From Comamonadaceae bacterium (GTDB lineage: Bacteria > Pseudomonadota > Gammaproteobacteria > Burkholderiales > Burkholderiaceae_C), in NCBI GenBank assembly GCA_947373605.1, contig CANBYM010000009.1, positions 1 through 46,301 of the forward strand: a DNA stretch of 46,301 nt. Reading direction: 5' to 3'. Positions 30,490 through 40,223 of this stretch are shown piece by piece. The notes beneath the pieces are model-generated. The model searched no databases. It was not told the DNA's origin and was given only the letters and a program-made list of their open reading frames with translations. Position 1 is the first letter of the stretch. Each line of letters begins with the position of its first letter. The position numbers and the translations under genes are program-made.

Positions 30490-31505
30490 GCTGCTTCCTT
30501 TTGCTTTTGGGGTTGGTGCTTTTGGGCGTAGGCCAGCGCGGCATCGCGCACCCATTGGCCGTCGTTGTGCGCTTTGACCCGGGTAGCCAGGCGCTCTTTG
30601 TTACAAGGGCCGTTACCGTTGACGGTGCTCCAGAACTCGTCCCAGTCGATCTGGCCGTAGTCGTTGTGCTGGCGCTCTTCGTTCCACTTCAGGTCAGGGT
30701 CGGGCAGTGTCACGCCCAGCACTTTGGCCTGCGGCACGGTGGCGTCAATAAACTTCTGGCGCAGGTCGTCATTGCTGATGCGCTTGATGCCCCAGCGCAT
30801 GGCCTGCTCGCTGTGCGGGCTATTGGTGTCGGGCGGCCCGAACATGGCCAGGCACTTCCACCAGAAGCGGTTGACTGCGTCCTGCACCATGGCCTTTTGT
30901 TCGGCCGTGCCTTGCATCATCACCAACAAGGCTTCATAGCCCTGGCGTTGGTGGAAAGATTCTTCTTTGCAGACGCGGATCATGGCGCGTGCATACGGGC
31001 CGTAAGAGCAGCGGCACAGCGGGATCTGGTTCATGATGGCCGCGCCATCGACCAGCCAGCCGATCACACCTACATCTGCCCAGTTGAGCGTGGGGTAGTT
31101 AAAGATCGAGCTGTACTTGGCCTTGCCACTGTGCAGGTCGGCCAGCATCTGGTCGCGCCCCTGGCCCAGGGTTTCGGCGGCGCTGTATAGGTACAAGCCG
31201 TGTCCGCCTTCGTCCTGCACCTTGGCAATCAGAATGGCCTTGCGCTTCAAGCTGGGCGCGCGGCTGATCCAGTTGCCCTCGGGCAGCATACCGACGATTT
31301 CGCTGTGGGCGTGCTGGCTGATCTGGCGAACCAATGTCTTGCGATAGGCCTCGGGCATCCAGTCCTGTGGCTCAATCTTGCCGTCTGCATCAATGCGAAC
31401 ATCAAAGCGCTTTTGCGCCTCAGCATTTTCAAGCGCCACTGGCTTAGGAGCGGACTTCTGGCCCAGCGTTTCCTGCACATTAAAAGATTGGGTGTACATC
31501 TGCAC
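30486..31505 (-). CDS. paaA: PaaA: phenylacetyl-CoA epoxidase catalytic subunit
   Basis: [66 protein letters not shown]...[15 protein letters not shown]. Confidence 0.95.
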   Translation of the reverse strand: MQMYTQSFNVQETLGQKSAPKPVALENAEAQKRFDVRIDADGKIEPQDWMPEAYRKTLVRQISQHAHSEIVGMLPEGNWISRAPSLKRKAILIAKVQDEGGHGLYLYSAAETLGQGRDQMLADLHSGKAKYSSIFNYPTLNWADVGVIGWLVDGAAIMNQIPLCRCSYGPYARAMIRVCKEESFHQRQGYEALLVMMQGTAEQKAMVQDAVNRFWWKCLAMFGPPDTNSPHSEQAMRWGIKRISNDDLRQKFIDATVPQAKVLGVTLPDPDLKWNEERQHNDYGQIDWDEFWSTVNGNGPCNKERLATRVKAHNDGQWVRDAALAYAQKHQPQKQKEAA

Positions 31506-31569
31506 GCACTCCTTGGGTTGTTATTGGGTTAGGCTTGGATCGAGCCGGGGCGCCGCATATCAAACATAG

Positions 31570-32715
31570 TTACTTCGACATCACCCAGTCGCCGTTCTTG
31601 ATTTCAAACATGCGAAAGGCCGACAGGTCCAGACCCATGTGATCGGTGGCCGACATGTTGAACACGCCGCCGGTGCCGACAAAGCCTTTGGTGGCTTCGA
31701 TGGCGTCGCGCACTTTGGCTTTGTCAGTCGAACCGGCACGCTTGATGGCATCCACAGCGAGCGCTAAGCCGTCGTAGGCGTAGCCACCGAAAGCGGACAC
31801 ATCCGTCTTGTACTTGGCCATGAAGGCCTTGGCGTAGCCTTCCGCCACGGGGCGCTGCGGGTCATTGGCAGCCAGTTTGTCCGGTGCCAGCAAAGCCGAT
31901 GTCGGCAGGCGCACACCCTCGGACGCGGGGCCTGCGAGCTTGATGAAGTCGTCCGACGCTACGCCGTGCGCGTGGTACAGCGGCAGCGTAATGCCGAGTT
32001 GTTTGTAACCCTTGGTCACCAATGCGGGACCCTGCCCCAGACCAAAGACGAACACTGCTTCTACGCCGGCAGTGTTGCGGATTTTGGTGAGCTGCGGGCC
32101 CATGTCGGTGTCTTTGGGTCCGTAGGTTTCATTGGCTACCAGCGTGATGCCGTATTTAGTGGCGACACCTTCAGTTTCCTTGCGGCCGCTTTGTCCGAAA
32201 CCACTGGTTTCCGACAGCAGGGCCACCTTGGTGATGCCGCGCTTCTTCATGTCGTCAAACACTTTTTCGGCGGCCATACGGTCGGTGTGCGGGGTCTTGA
32301 AAACAAACTTCTTGACCGGCTCAATTACAACCACAGCACCGGCCAGCGAGATGAACGGAATACCGGCCTTTTCGACCAGCGGCACCATGGACATGGTGGC
32401 GCCGGTGGTGGTACCACCTACGAGGATGTCAACCTTGTCGTCATCAATTAGGCGCTTGCCAAAGCCATTGGCCTTGCTGGCGTCGCTGCCATCGTCGTAA
32501 TGCACCAGCTCCAGCGGACGGCCCAGCACTCCGCCTTTTTTGTTGATGTCTTCCACCATCATTTGCAGGGTCTTGAGTTCGGGGTCACCGAGGTAACCGG
32601 CGGGGCCGGTGATCGAGAGCACCGAGCCGATCCTGATCGGGTCGGCAGCAAACGTCGTACCCATCGACACCAGCAGTGCACCTGCCACAGCTAGTTTTTT
32701 GAAGTTTGAAATCAT
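31570..32715 (-). CDS. Branched-chain amino acid-type ABC transporter substrate-binding protein
   Basis: Signal peptide then DPIRIGSVLSITGPAGYLGDPELKTLQMMVEDINKKGGVLGRPLELVHYDDGSDASKA (LivJ-type periplasmic binding protein). Start at MISNFKK. Confidence 0.92.
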   Translation of the reverse strand: MISNFKKLAVAGALLVSMGTTFAADPIRIGSVLSITGPAGYLGDPELKTLQMMVEDINKKGGVLGRPLELVHYDDGSDASKANGFGKRLIDDDKVDILVGGTTTGATMSMVPLVEKAGIPFISLAGAVVVIEPVKKFVFKTPHTDRMAAEKVFDDMKKRGITKVALLSETSGFGQSGRKETEGVATKYGITLVANETYGPKDTDMGPQLTKIRNTAGVEAVFVFGLGQGPALVTKGYKQLGITLPLYHAHGVASDDFIKLAGPASEGVRLPTSALLAPDKLAANDPQRPVAEGYAKAFMAKYKTDVSAFGGYAYDGLALAVDAIKRAGSTDKAKVRDAIEATKGFVGTGGVFNMSATDHMGLDLSAFRMFEIKNGDWVMSK

Positions 32716-32767
32716 GGAGAGTCTCCTTCTTGGTTTGTTGTAAATACAGTCAATCAATTGAGCTGAA

Positions 32768-33973
32768 TCAGACGCGTTCTATGACCAGCGCAATGCCCTG
32801 TCCCACACCGATGCACATGGTGCACAGCGCGTAGCGGCCATGGCGGCGGATCAGTTCATACATGGCGGTGGTAACCAGTCGCGCGCCGCTCATGCCAAGC
32901 GGGTGACCCAGTGCGATAGCACCGCCGTTTGGGTTGACGCGCGCATCGTCATCGGCCAGCCCCAGATCACGCATGACCGCCAGTCCTTGCGCGGCAAAGG
33001 CTTCGTTGAGTTCAATCACATCCATTTGCGCCAGCGTCAATCCGGTTTGCTGCAGCAGCTTTCGCACCGCAGGCGCGGGGCCTATGCCCATCACGCGCGG
33101 CGCCACTCCGGCGGTGGCCATACCGACCACACGGGCTTTGGGCGTGAGGCCAAAGCGGGCAGCCGCATCTTTGGACGCCAACAGCAAAGCACATGCGCCG
33201 TCGTTCACACCCGATGCGTTGCCCGCAGTCACCGACAAGTCGGGACCATTAACGCCCTTGAGTTTGGCCAGCATCTCCAGCGTGGTGTCAGGGCGGGGAT
33301 GTTCGTCGGTATCAAACACCACAGGGTCCCCTTTTTTGCGCGGCATGACCACCGGAACCAGCTCGTCGGCAAAGCGGCCTGCGGCATGGGCGGCGGCCCA
33401 TCGCTGCTGTGAGCGGATTGCAAAGGCGTCCTGATCGGCACGCGCAATTTTGAAGTCCGCTGCCACGTTGTCTGCGGTTTGCGGCATGGAGTCCACACCG
33501 TGCATGCTCTTCATGAGCGGATTGACAAAGCGCCAGCCTATGGTTGTGTCAAAAATCGCCGCGTTGCGCGAGAAGGCAGTGTCCGCCTTGCCCATCACAA
33601 ACGGGGCGCGAGACATGCTCTCCACGCCGCCCGCAATCATCAGTTGCGTCTCGCCCGATTTGATGGAGCGTGCAGCCATGCCGACGGCGTCCATACCGGA
33701 GCCGCAAAGGCGGTTGAGCGTGGTGCCCGGCACGTCGATGGGCAACCCGGCCAAGAGGCTCGACATGCGTGCCACATTGCGGTTGTCTTCACCGGCTTGG
33801 TTGGCGCAGCCATACAAAACATCGTCTACAGCAGCCCAGTCCACACCGACGTTGCGTTGCATCAGCGCTTTGATCGGCAAAGCGCCCAGATCATCGGGGC
33901 GCATGCCACTTAGGGCACCGCCATAGCGGCCTATGGGGGTACGGATGGCGTCACAAATAAAAGCTTCGGTCAT
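32768..33973 (-). CDS. paaJ: 3-oxoadipyl-CoA thiolase (PaaJ/PcaF type)
   Basis: MTEAFICDAIRTPIGRYGGALSGMRPDDLGALPIKAL...LNRLCGSGMDAV...NPNGGAIALGHPLGMSGARL...CIGVGQGIALVIERV. Confidence 0.93.
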   Translation of the reverse strand: MTEAFICDAIRTPIGRYGGALSGMRPDDLGALPIKALMQRNVGVDWAAVDDVLYGCANQAGEDNRNVARMSSLLAGLPIDVPGTTLNRLCGSGMDAVGMAARSIKSGETQLMIAGGVESMSRAPFVMGKADTAFSRNAAIFDTTIGWRFVNPLMKSMHGVDSMPQTADNVAADFKIARADQDAFAIRSQQRWAAAHAAGRFADELVPVVMPRKKGDPVVFDTDEHPRPDTTLEMLAKLKGVNGPDLSVTAGNASGVNDGACALLLASKDAAARFGLTPKARVVGMATAGVAPRVMGIGPAPAVRKLLQQTGLTLAQMDVIELNEAFAAQGLAVMRDLGLADDDARVNPNGGAIALGHPLGMSGARLVTTAMYELIRRHGRYALCTMCIGVGQGIALVIERV

Positions 33974-33985
33974 GGGTTTTCCTTT

Positions 33986-35311
33986 TCAGTTTTGTTTTGG
34001 GCGTTCATCAATCACGCGCTTGGCTTTGCCAACCAGCGTACGGGGAATGCCTTCGAAATGCAGCACAGTGACGTGCGTGGATACGCCCACAATGGTTTTG
34101 ATGTGGTGTTGTAGTTCTTTGGCAATTTCGCTGCTGACACCGGCACTCAATCCGGCAGAGAGCTCGCGCTGTATTTCGCAGCGCACTTCCAAGTTATCCA
34201 TATGGCCGTCGCGGGTGAGCACCAGCTGGTAGTTGCCGGAGAGGCGCTTGTCGCGCAGGATCTGCTCTTCAATCTGTGTGGGGAAGACGTTGACGCCGCG
34301 CACGATCAGCATGTCGTCGGAGCGCCCGGTGATCTTGCCCATGCGGCGAAACGCGCGCGAGGTGGGCGGCAGTAATCGCGTCAGGTCACGCGTGCGGTAG
34401 CGGATGACCGGGAAGGCCTGCTTCGTGAGCGAAGTGAACACCAGTTCGCCGTCATCGCCGTCGGCTACTACTTCGCCGGTTTCGGGGTTGATGACCTCGG
34501 GGTAGAAATGGTCTTCCCAGATGACAGGGCCGTCTTTGGATTCAATGCATTCACACGCCACGCCGGGGCCCATCACTTCGGTCAGGCCGTAAATGTCAAT
34601 GGCGTCGACGCCAAGCTTGCGCTCAATCTCCGCGCGCATACCCTCGCCCCAGGGCTCGGCACCGAAGATGCCGACTTTGAGCGATATGTCTTCGGGCTTG
34701 ACGCCGAGACGTTCAAACTCTTCGGCAATAACCAGTGAATACGAAGGCGTCACCATGATGATTTGCGGCTGGAAGTCCAGAATCTGCGCCACCTGTTTTT
34801 CGGTCTGGCCGCCCGACATGGGCACCACAGTGCAGCCCAGCCGCTCAGCCCCCGCATGGGCACCCAGGCCGCCGGTGAACATGCCGTAGCCGTAGGCGTT
34901 GTGAACCATGTCGCCCTTACGGCCGCCGGCGGCACGAATGGAGCGCGCCATCAAGTTCGCCCAGTTGTCCAGGTCCTGCACGGTGTAGCCCACCACAATC
35001 GATTTTCCAGTGGTGCCGCTCGATGCGTGCAGCCGCAGCACCTGCTCGCGTGGCACGGCAAACAGCCCGAAAGGGTAGTTATCGCGCAGCGCAATCTTGG
35101 TCATGAACGGAAACTTGGCCAGGTCGGCCAGCGTCTTGAGGTCGTCCGGATGCACGCCTTTTTCATCAAAGGATTTTTTGTGAAACGGCACGTTGTCATA
35201 TGCGTGACGCAGCGACCACTTCAGGCGCTCCAGTTGCAAGGCAGTAATCTCGTCGCGGCTGGCGGTCTCAATGGATTCAAGCTCACCGGCTTGGGGATGT
35301 CTGGCAGTCAT
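33986..35311 (-). CDS. paaK: Phenylacetate-CoA ligase
   Basis: LHASSGTTGKSIVVGYT, IYGLTEVMGPGVACECIESKDG, GRSDDMLIVRGVNVFPTQIE. Confidence 0.95.
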   Translation of the reverse strand: MTARHPQAGELESIETASRDEITALQLERLKWSLRHAYDNVPFHKKSFDEKGVHPDDLKTLADLAKFPFMTKIALRDNYPFGLFAVPREQVLRLHASSGTTGKSIVVGYTVQDLDNWANLMARSIRAAGGRKGDMVHNAYGYGMFTGGLGAHAGAERLGCTVVPMSGGQTEKQVAQILDFQPQIIMVTPSYSLVIAEEFERLGVKPEDISLKVGIFGAEPWGEGMRAEIERKLGVDAIDIYGLTEVMGPGVACECIESKDGPVIWEDHFYPEVINPETGEVVADGDDGELVFTSLTKQAFPVIRYRTRDLTRLLPPTSRAFRRMGKITGRSDDMLIVRGVNVFPTQIEEQILRDKRLSGNYQLVLTRDGHMDNLEVRCEIQRELSAGLSAGVSSEIAKELQHHIKTIVGVSTHVTVLHFEGIPRTLVGKAKRVIDERPKQN

Positions 35312-35787
35312 GGCGTCTCCTGCGGGGATATGTTTTTATGAATTTCAATGACTTCACCTTTGATGCGCGCGGACTTGCCGCGAAATAGCGCAACGGTCTT
35401 GCCGGCACTGGTGCTGACCGTGACGTCATACACACCACTGCGTCCGCCCAGCGCGCGCTCTGTGGCCTCGGCCGTCAGCGTGTCGCCCAGATGGGCGGGA
35501 GCCAGAAAGTCGATGCTGCAGGCTGACGCTACTGTGTTGAAGTTGTAGCTGTTGCAGGCGTAGGCAAAGGCGGTGTCCGCTAACGTAAATAGCATTCCAC
35601 CGTGGCAGATGGCGTGTCCGTTGACCATGTCTTGACGCACTTGCATGGTCAGGCGCGCGGTACCGGGCCGGACTTCGGCAAGCACCATGTCCAGGCCTTG
35701 CGCTACATGGTCACGCGACCACATGGCTTTGGCCGCGTCCTGCGCCAGTTGCAAGGCGTCGGCGGAATGAGAAGTGGCCAAAATCAT
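35308..35787 (-). CDS. paaI: PaaI hydroxyphenylacetyl-CoA-type thioesterase
   Basis: Hotdog fold: NGHAICHGGMLFTLADTAFAYACNSYN...IDFLAPAHLGDTLTAEATE. Start placed at MILATSHSAD (35787), 4 nt after the upstream gene; stop overlaps the paaK start. Confidence 0.92.
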   Translation of the reverse strand: MILATSHSADALQLAQDAAKAMWSRDHVAQGLDMVLAEVRPGTARLTMQVRQDMVNGHAICHGGMLFTLADTAFAYACNSYNFNTVASACSIDFLAPAHLGDTLTAEATERALGGRSGVYDVTVSTSAGKTVALFRGKSARIKGEVIEIHKNISPQETP

Positions 35788-35791
35788 CGCG

Positions 35792-36583
35792 TCAATCTCC
35801 GGTGAAGTGCGGAGGACGCTTTTCCATAAAGGCAGCCACCCCTTCAGCGTAATCGTGGCTCCAACCCAGTTCGCGCATGAAACCAGCTTCCATAGAAAGC
35901 TGCTGCTCCAGCGTGTGGTTTGGTGCGGCATGCATGGCCTGGCGCGTACGCACCAGCGCTTTGGTGGGCATGCCTGCGAGTTGTTTAGCCAGGGCATCCA
36001 CCGTTGCGGCCAGTGCATCGTCGTCCACCACCTGCCAGATCAATCCCCACTCGGCGGCCTTTTCTGCTGGCAATTTGTCGGCCAGCATGGCTAGCCCCAA
36101 GGCGCGTGCCATACCCACCCGTTGCGGCAAAAACCAGGTGGCGCCGGTATCCGGACTCAGGCCAATCTTGCTGAAGGCCTGCAGGAACGAAGCCGATTTA
36201 CCGGCGATTGCCAGGTCGCAAGCCAGCGCCAGACTGGCACCCGCGCCCGCCGCCACGCCGTTGACCATGGCCACCGTGGGAACCCGCAAGTTTTGCAAAC
36301 GCAAGACGAGCGGCTTGTAATACTTTTCCACTACATCGCCGATGTCCGGCGCGGTATCGCCCATCACCATCTCCGGGTCTGCCAGGTCTTGCCCCGCGCA
36401 GAAGCCCCGGCCTGCACCGTTGATCACCAACACGCGAATGCTTTTGTCGGACTGCACCTTAGCCAGCGCGTCGGCGACTTCGCCATGCATGGCTCCGGTA
36501 AAGCTGTTGAGCTTGTCAGGCCGGTTCAGCGTCAAACGGGCCACGCCCTGTGCGGCTGCGAAAAGTATGTTTTGGTAATTCAT
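35792..36583 (-). CDS. paaG: PaaG-type enoyl-CoA hydratase/isomerase
   Basis: LTLNRPDKLNSFTGAMHGEVADAL...GRGFCAGQDLADPEM...NGVAAGAGASLALACDLAIAGKSASFLQAFSKIGLSPDTGATWFLP. Confidence 0.9.
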   Translation of the reverse strand: MNYQNILFAAAQGVARLTLNRPDKLNSFTGAMHGEVADALAKVQSDKSIRVLVINGAGRGFCAGQDLADPEMVMGDTAPDIGDVVEKYYKPLVLRLQNLRVPTVAMVNGVAAGAGASLALACDLAIAGKSASFLQAFSKIGLSPDTGATWFLPQRVGMARALGLAMLADKLPAEKAAEWGLIWQVVDDDALAATVDALAKQLAGMPTKALVRTRQAMHAAPNHTLEQQLSMEAGFMRELGWSHDYAEGVAAFMEKRPPHFTGD

Positions 36584-36610
36584 AGTCTTGCCTTAGAAAG
36601 CTTGTGAGCG

Positions 36611-37354
36611 CTACATCCCAAGATACGCAGCGCGCACCTGTTCGTTGTGGATGAGTTCATCGCCTGTTCCGGTGAGCGTGAACGCGCCTGTCTCCAACAC
36701 ATAGCCACGGTCGGCCAGGGCCAGCGCAGCAATGGCGTTTTGCTCCACCAGCAGAATCGTCATGCCTTGCGCCTTGAGTGTTTTGATTACTTTAAAAACT
36801 TCTTCCACCAGAAGTGGCGCAAGACCCATCGACGGTTCGTCCAGCAACAGGAGTCGGGGACGGCCCATCAGCGCGCGGCCGATCGCCAGCATTTGTTGCT
36901 GTCCGCCGGACAAGGTGCCTGCGGGCAAGGCGCGCTTTTCTTTCAGGATGGGAAACATCGTGAAAATCTTTTCCATGTCAGCCGCAAGCTGTTGCTTGGG
37001 CTGCGTATAGGCGCCCAGGCACAGGTTGTCTTCAATCGACAAGGGACCGAAGACTTGGCGGCCTTCCGGACTTTGGCAAATACCGCGGCGCATGCGCTTG
37101 TCGGAGCGCAGGCTGCTGATGTCTTCGCCATCAAAAAATATGCTGCCTGCGCTGATGGATTGCACACCGGACACTGCGCGCAGGAACGTGGTTTTGCCGG
37201 CACCATTGGCGCCCACCAGCGCGACCGTTTCACCGCGGCGCACTTCCATGTCTATGCCCTTGAGTGCCTTGATGCGGCCATAGCAACTCTCCAAACCTTG
37301 CACCTTTAGCAATGCGGGAGCGTCCGCTGAATGTATAGCATTGGCCGCGTTCAT
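36611..37354 (-). CDS. livF: ABC transporter ATP-binding protein, LivF type
   Basis: Walker A GANGAGKTTFL, signature LSGGQQQMLAIGRALM, Walker B LLLLDEPSMGLAP. Confidence 0.92.
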   Translation of the reverse strand: MNAANAIHSADAPALLKVQGLESCYGRIKALKGIDMEVRRGETVALVGANGAGKTTFLRAVSGVQSISAGSIFFDGEDISSLRSDKRMRRGICQSPEGRQVFGPLSIEDNLCLGAYTQPKQQLAADMEKIFTMFPILKEKRALPAGTLSGGQQQMLAIGRALMGRPRLLLLDEPSMGLAPLLVEEVFKVIKTLKAQGMTILLVEQNAIAALALADRGYVLETGAFTLTGTGDELIHNEQVRAAYLGM

Positions 37355-38112
37355 GCGTGCGCCCCCAAGTAGGCGGCGATCACATCGGGGTTGCTGCGCA
37401 CCTCCGAGGCGTTACCCTCGGCAAGCTTGCGCCCATAGTCCAGCACCAGAATGCGGTCGGACAGGTTCATCACCATCTTCATGTCGTGCTCCACTAGCAC
37501 GACTGTCACGCCGGTTTCTGCGACCTTGCGAATGAGCGCGTCGACCTCCATCGTCTCCTTGGAATTCAGCCCCGCAGCAGGCTCGTCCAAAAACAGCAGG
37601 CGGGGCTTCATGGCCAATGCGCGCGCAATTTCAAGACGCTTCAAGGTACCGTACGACATGCTGTCTGCGCGCGCGGAAGTGTAGGCGTCCAAGCCGACGA
37701 AGCGCATGAGTTCCTGCGCCTCGGCACGCAAGGCGCGGTCACGCGACTGGATGGAGGGCCAGCGCAAGGCGGCCTTGAGCAAATTGCGATCCAGTTGCAA
37801 GTGCGCGCCCACCATGATGTTTTCCAATGCGCTCATGTTCATGCAGATTTGCAGGTTCTGAAACGTGCGCGCAACCCCTTGCCTGGCCAACACATCGGGC
37901 GATTTGCCCGCGATGGATTGACCATCGAGCAGGATGGAACCGGAGGTGGGCGTGTAGATGCCGGTAATCAAATTAAACAGCGTAGTCTTGCCAGCACCAT
38001 TAGGGCCGATGACCGCATACACGATGCCCGCATCAATGCTAAACGATACGTTTTGCACAGCCTTGACGCCGCCGAAGTGGATAGAGAGGTCTTGAACGTC
38101 GAGCAATGCCAT
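37351..38112 (-). CDS. livG: ABC transporter ATP-binding protein, LivG type
   Basis: MALLDVQDLSIHFGGVKAVQNVSFSI, GPNGAGKTTLFN, MSYGTLKRLEIARAL, LFLDEPAAGLN. Start at 38112 instead of the track start 38217. Confidence 0.92.
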   Translation of the reverse strand: MALLDVQDLSIHFGGVKAVQNVSFSIDAGIVYAVIGPNGAGKTTLFNLITGIYTPTSGSILLDGQSIAGKSPDVLARQGVARTFQNLQICMNMSALENIMVGAHLQLDRNLLKAALRWPSIQSRDRALRAEAQELMRFVGLDAYTSARADSMSYGTLKRLEIARALAMKPRLLFLDEPAAGLNSKETMEVDALIRKVAETGVTVVLVEHDMKMVMNLSDRILVLDYGRKLAEGNASEVRSNPDVIAAYLGAHA

Positions 38113-38114
38113 GG

Positions 38115-39047
38115 TCAGTCCCCTTTGCCAAAACGCGCGGCCAGCGTTGGGGCCAGCCCCTTGGGCATGAAGATCATGCAGAGCATGAGAATTGTCCCGA
38201 AGGCCACCGTCTCCCACCCCTCAAAAGTCGCCAGCGCCTGCGGCAAAGCGGTGAGCAAGACAGCGCCCAGCACTGAACCGTACACTGAACCCATGCCACC
38301 GATCACAACCATGGTGACCAACTCAATGGAGTGAAAGAAATCCGCTAGATTCGGCGTCACAAACCCCACATAGAGTGCCGTAATACTGCCCATGATGCTG
38401 GCAAACGTAGCGGACATAACAAACACGGTGACCTTGTAGCGCACCACATTGACACCCACTACTTTGGAGGCAACTTCGGAACCATGCAACGCGCGCAGCG
38501 CCCGACCGAACGGCGAGTCGATCAGGTTGATGGAGGCCCAGACGCTGAAGCACAACAAGAAGGCGACGATCCAGTACCAGGGCTTGTCGCCCGATACTTC
38601 GAAACTGCCGAAGGTCATCGGTGGCACGGCCATGCCGTCCGGGCCGCCGGTCCAGGCGGCCTCGTTACGTACCACAATGTTGATGATGATGCCCAGCCCC
38701 AGCGTCGCCATGGCCAGGTAGTGGCCCTTGAGCCTGAATATCGGGCGGGCCAGCACGGCGGCCAGCGCACCCGCAGCAACAGCGCCGGCGGCCAGGGCAA
38801 GCAAAGGGTGCCAGCCGAAGTGGGTCGGCAAGGCGGCAGAGGCATATGCGCCAATGCCCAAAAATCCGGCGTGGCCGAGACTGATCTGACCGGCAAAGCC
38901 GATCAGCAGATTCAAGCCCAGCACGATGACCGCGTTGATCGCCATACGGATTGCCAGATCAACATAGAAGCTGTTGGGCAAAAAGAATGGCAGCACCAGC
39001 GACACTGCGCCGATGATGTACAGCCCCCGGAAAGCATGTTTGTTCAT
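38115..39047 (-). CDS. livM: ABC transporter permease, LivM type
   Basis: Hydrophobic; LNLLIGFAGQISLGHAGFLGIGAYASA ... IGGMGSVYGSVLGAVLL. Confidence 0.92.
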   Translation of the reverse strand: MNKHAFRGLYIIGAVSLVLPFFLPNSFYVDLAIRMAINAVIVLGLNLLIGFAGQISLGHAGFLGIGAYASAALPTHFGWHPLLALAAGAVAAGALAAVLARPIFRLKGHYLAMATLGLGIIINIVVRNEAAWTGGPDGMAVPPMTFGSFEVSGDKPWYWIVAFLLCFSVWASINLIDSPFGRALRALHGSEVASKVVGVNVVRYKVTVFVMSATFASIMGSITALYVGFVTPNLADFFHSIELVTMVVIGGMGSVYGSVLGAVLLTALPQALATFEGWETVAFGTILMLCMIFMPKGLAPTLAARFGKGD

Positions 39048-39049
39048 TG

Positions 39050-39925
39050 TCAGACCCGGTCAGTGGCTTTGCCACCAAAGAGGCCGCTGGGCCTGAAAAA
39101 CAGAATCAGCAGGATCAGCACAAAGGGCATGGCGTCTTTGTAGGATGACGAGACGTAGCCCGCGCCCATCGCCTCCAGCAGGCCCACCAGCAAGCCACCC
39201 ACCACCGCACCCAGCCCATTACCCAGACCGCCCAGCACAGCGCCCACAAAACCCTTGAGGCCAAGCATGATGCCGGCGTCATAGGATGTCAGCGTGATCG
39301 GTGTGACCAGAATGCCCCCGAGCGCCCCGAGCGCTGCGGACATGGCAAAACTTAGAAACAGAACGCCGTCGGTGTTGATGCCAACCAAATCGGCTGCCAC
39401 ACGGTTGTAGGACGTGGCTAGCATCGCTTTTCCATGCAGCGTTCGGGCAAAAAAGTACCACAGCGCGCAGACCACCACAGCGGTTACGCCCAGCACCCAC
39501 AGGCTTTGCGGCATCAGGGTTGCGCCCAACACGTTGATAGGCTGTTCACCGGAAAAAGCGGGCAGGCCGAAGGTGCCTTTGCCGAGCCAGATTTGCACCA
39601 GCCCCCGAAGTACCAGTGATGCGCCGATGGTGATGATGATGAGCGTGACCGGCTCCGCACCTTTGACTGGCTCGATCAGCATTTTTTCCATGAGCAGACC
39701 TACAACCGCAGGCAGAACAATGGCCGCCACCAATGCCAGTGGCAAAGGCATGCCTGCATGGGTAAAGTACACGGCCAGCATGCCGCCGAGCATGATGAAT
39801 TCACCCTGCGCGAAATTAATCACGTGGCTGGAGTTGTAAATCAAGGTGAATCCCAGCGCCGCCAGCGCGTAGGTGGAGCCAACCGTAATTCCCGAAAAGA
39901 GGAACTGCAGAAATTCGGCTTGCAT
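39050..39925 (-). CDS. livH: ABC transporter permease, LivH type
   Basis: Hydrophobic; GSTYALAALGFTLIYNSSHVINFAQGEFIMLGG ... LGGLGNGLGAVVGGLLVGLLE. Confidence 0.93.
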   Translation of the reverse strand: MQAEFLQFLFSGITVGSTYALAALGFTLIYNSSHVINFAQGEFIMLGGMLAVYFTHAGMPLPLALVAAIVLPAVVGLLMEKMLIEPVKGAEPVTLIIITIGASLVLRGLVQIWLGKGTFGLPAFSGEQPINVLGATLMPQSLWVLGVTAVVVCALWYFFARTLHGKAMLATSYNRVAADLVGINTDGVLFLSFAMSAALGALGGILVTPITLTSYDAGIMLGLKGFVGAVLGGLGNGLGAVVGGLLVGLLEAMGAGYVSSSYKDAMPFVLILLILFFRPSGLFGGKATDRV

Positions 39926-39975
39926 CAGGCAGCTTCTCCGCGAGCAGGCAGCGTGAACTTGTGGGCCAGTAGCAC
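39925..39975 (-). CDS. Putative 16-aa leader ORF overlapping livH start
   Basis: AAGGAGACTCCG-GTG CTA CTG GCC CAC AAG TTC ACG CTG CCT GCT CGC GGA GAA GCT GCC TGA, with the stop overlapping the livH ATG as TGATG. Confidence 0.3.
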   Translation of the reverse strand: MLLAHKFTLPARGEAA

Positions 39976-40037
39976 CGGAGTCTCCTTGTGTTCACCCGAC
40001 AGCAGCGTTGGCAGGCGATTGTTGTTCTCAGTGCCTG

Positions 40038-40066
40038 AATTTTCTCATTCTGTTTGAGCTTCGTCA
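40038..40066 (-). promoter_or_regulatory. Candidate sigma70-like promoter for the liv/paa operon
   Basis: TTGACG (40066-40061), 17-nt spacer, GAAAAT (40043-40038), about 110 nt upstream of livH. Confidence 0.35.
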
Positions 40067-40073
40067 ATAAAAC

Positions 40074-40110
40074 AGATACACAAAAGTTATATTTATTGAA
40101 TTTTATGTAT
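40074..40110. promoter_or_regulatory. Inverted repeat, candidate PaaX (or other paa regulator) operator
   Basis: GATACACAAAA-N15-TTTTATGTATC, 11-bp arms with one mismatch, just upstream of the candidate -35. Confidence 0.45.
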
Positions 40111-40223
40111 CGTATTAGGGTAAACACTAATGAGCGATTTTCAGAAGTTTACAACCTGTTCCTTTGCTTAGAAAAGATACTTAATTTTCAAATTTCAGAT
40201 ATTTTTGAATCATTTAAGAAAGA

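Noticed and set aside
35788-36018. N-terminal 77-aa extension of the 236-aa ORF containing PaaI
   Set aside because: It overlaps paaG in another frame and lacks hotdog-fold character. PaaI most likely starts at 35787, four nt from the paaG stop.
25977-39143. Many long antisense ORFs on the plus strand opposite paa/liv genes (e.g. 27704-28825 373 aa, 27729-28613 294 aa, 36647-37309 220 aa)
   Set aside because: High-GC mirror-frame artefacts: each is fully opposite a clearly recognisable conserved gene and has no family resemblance itself.
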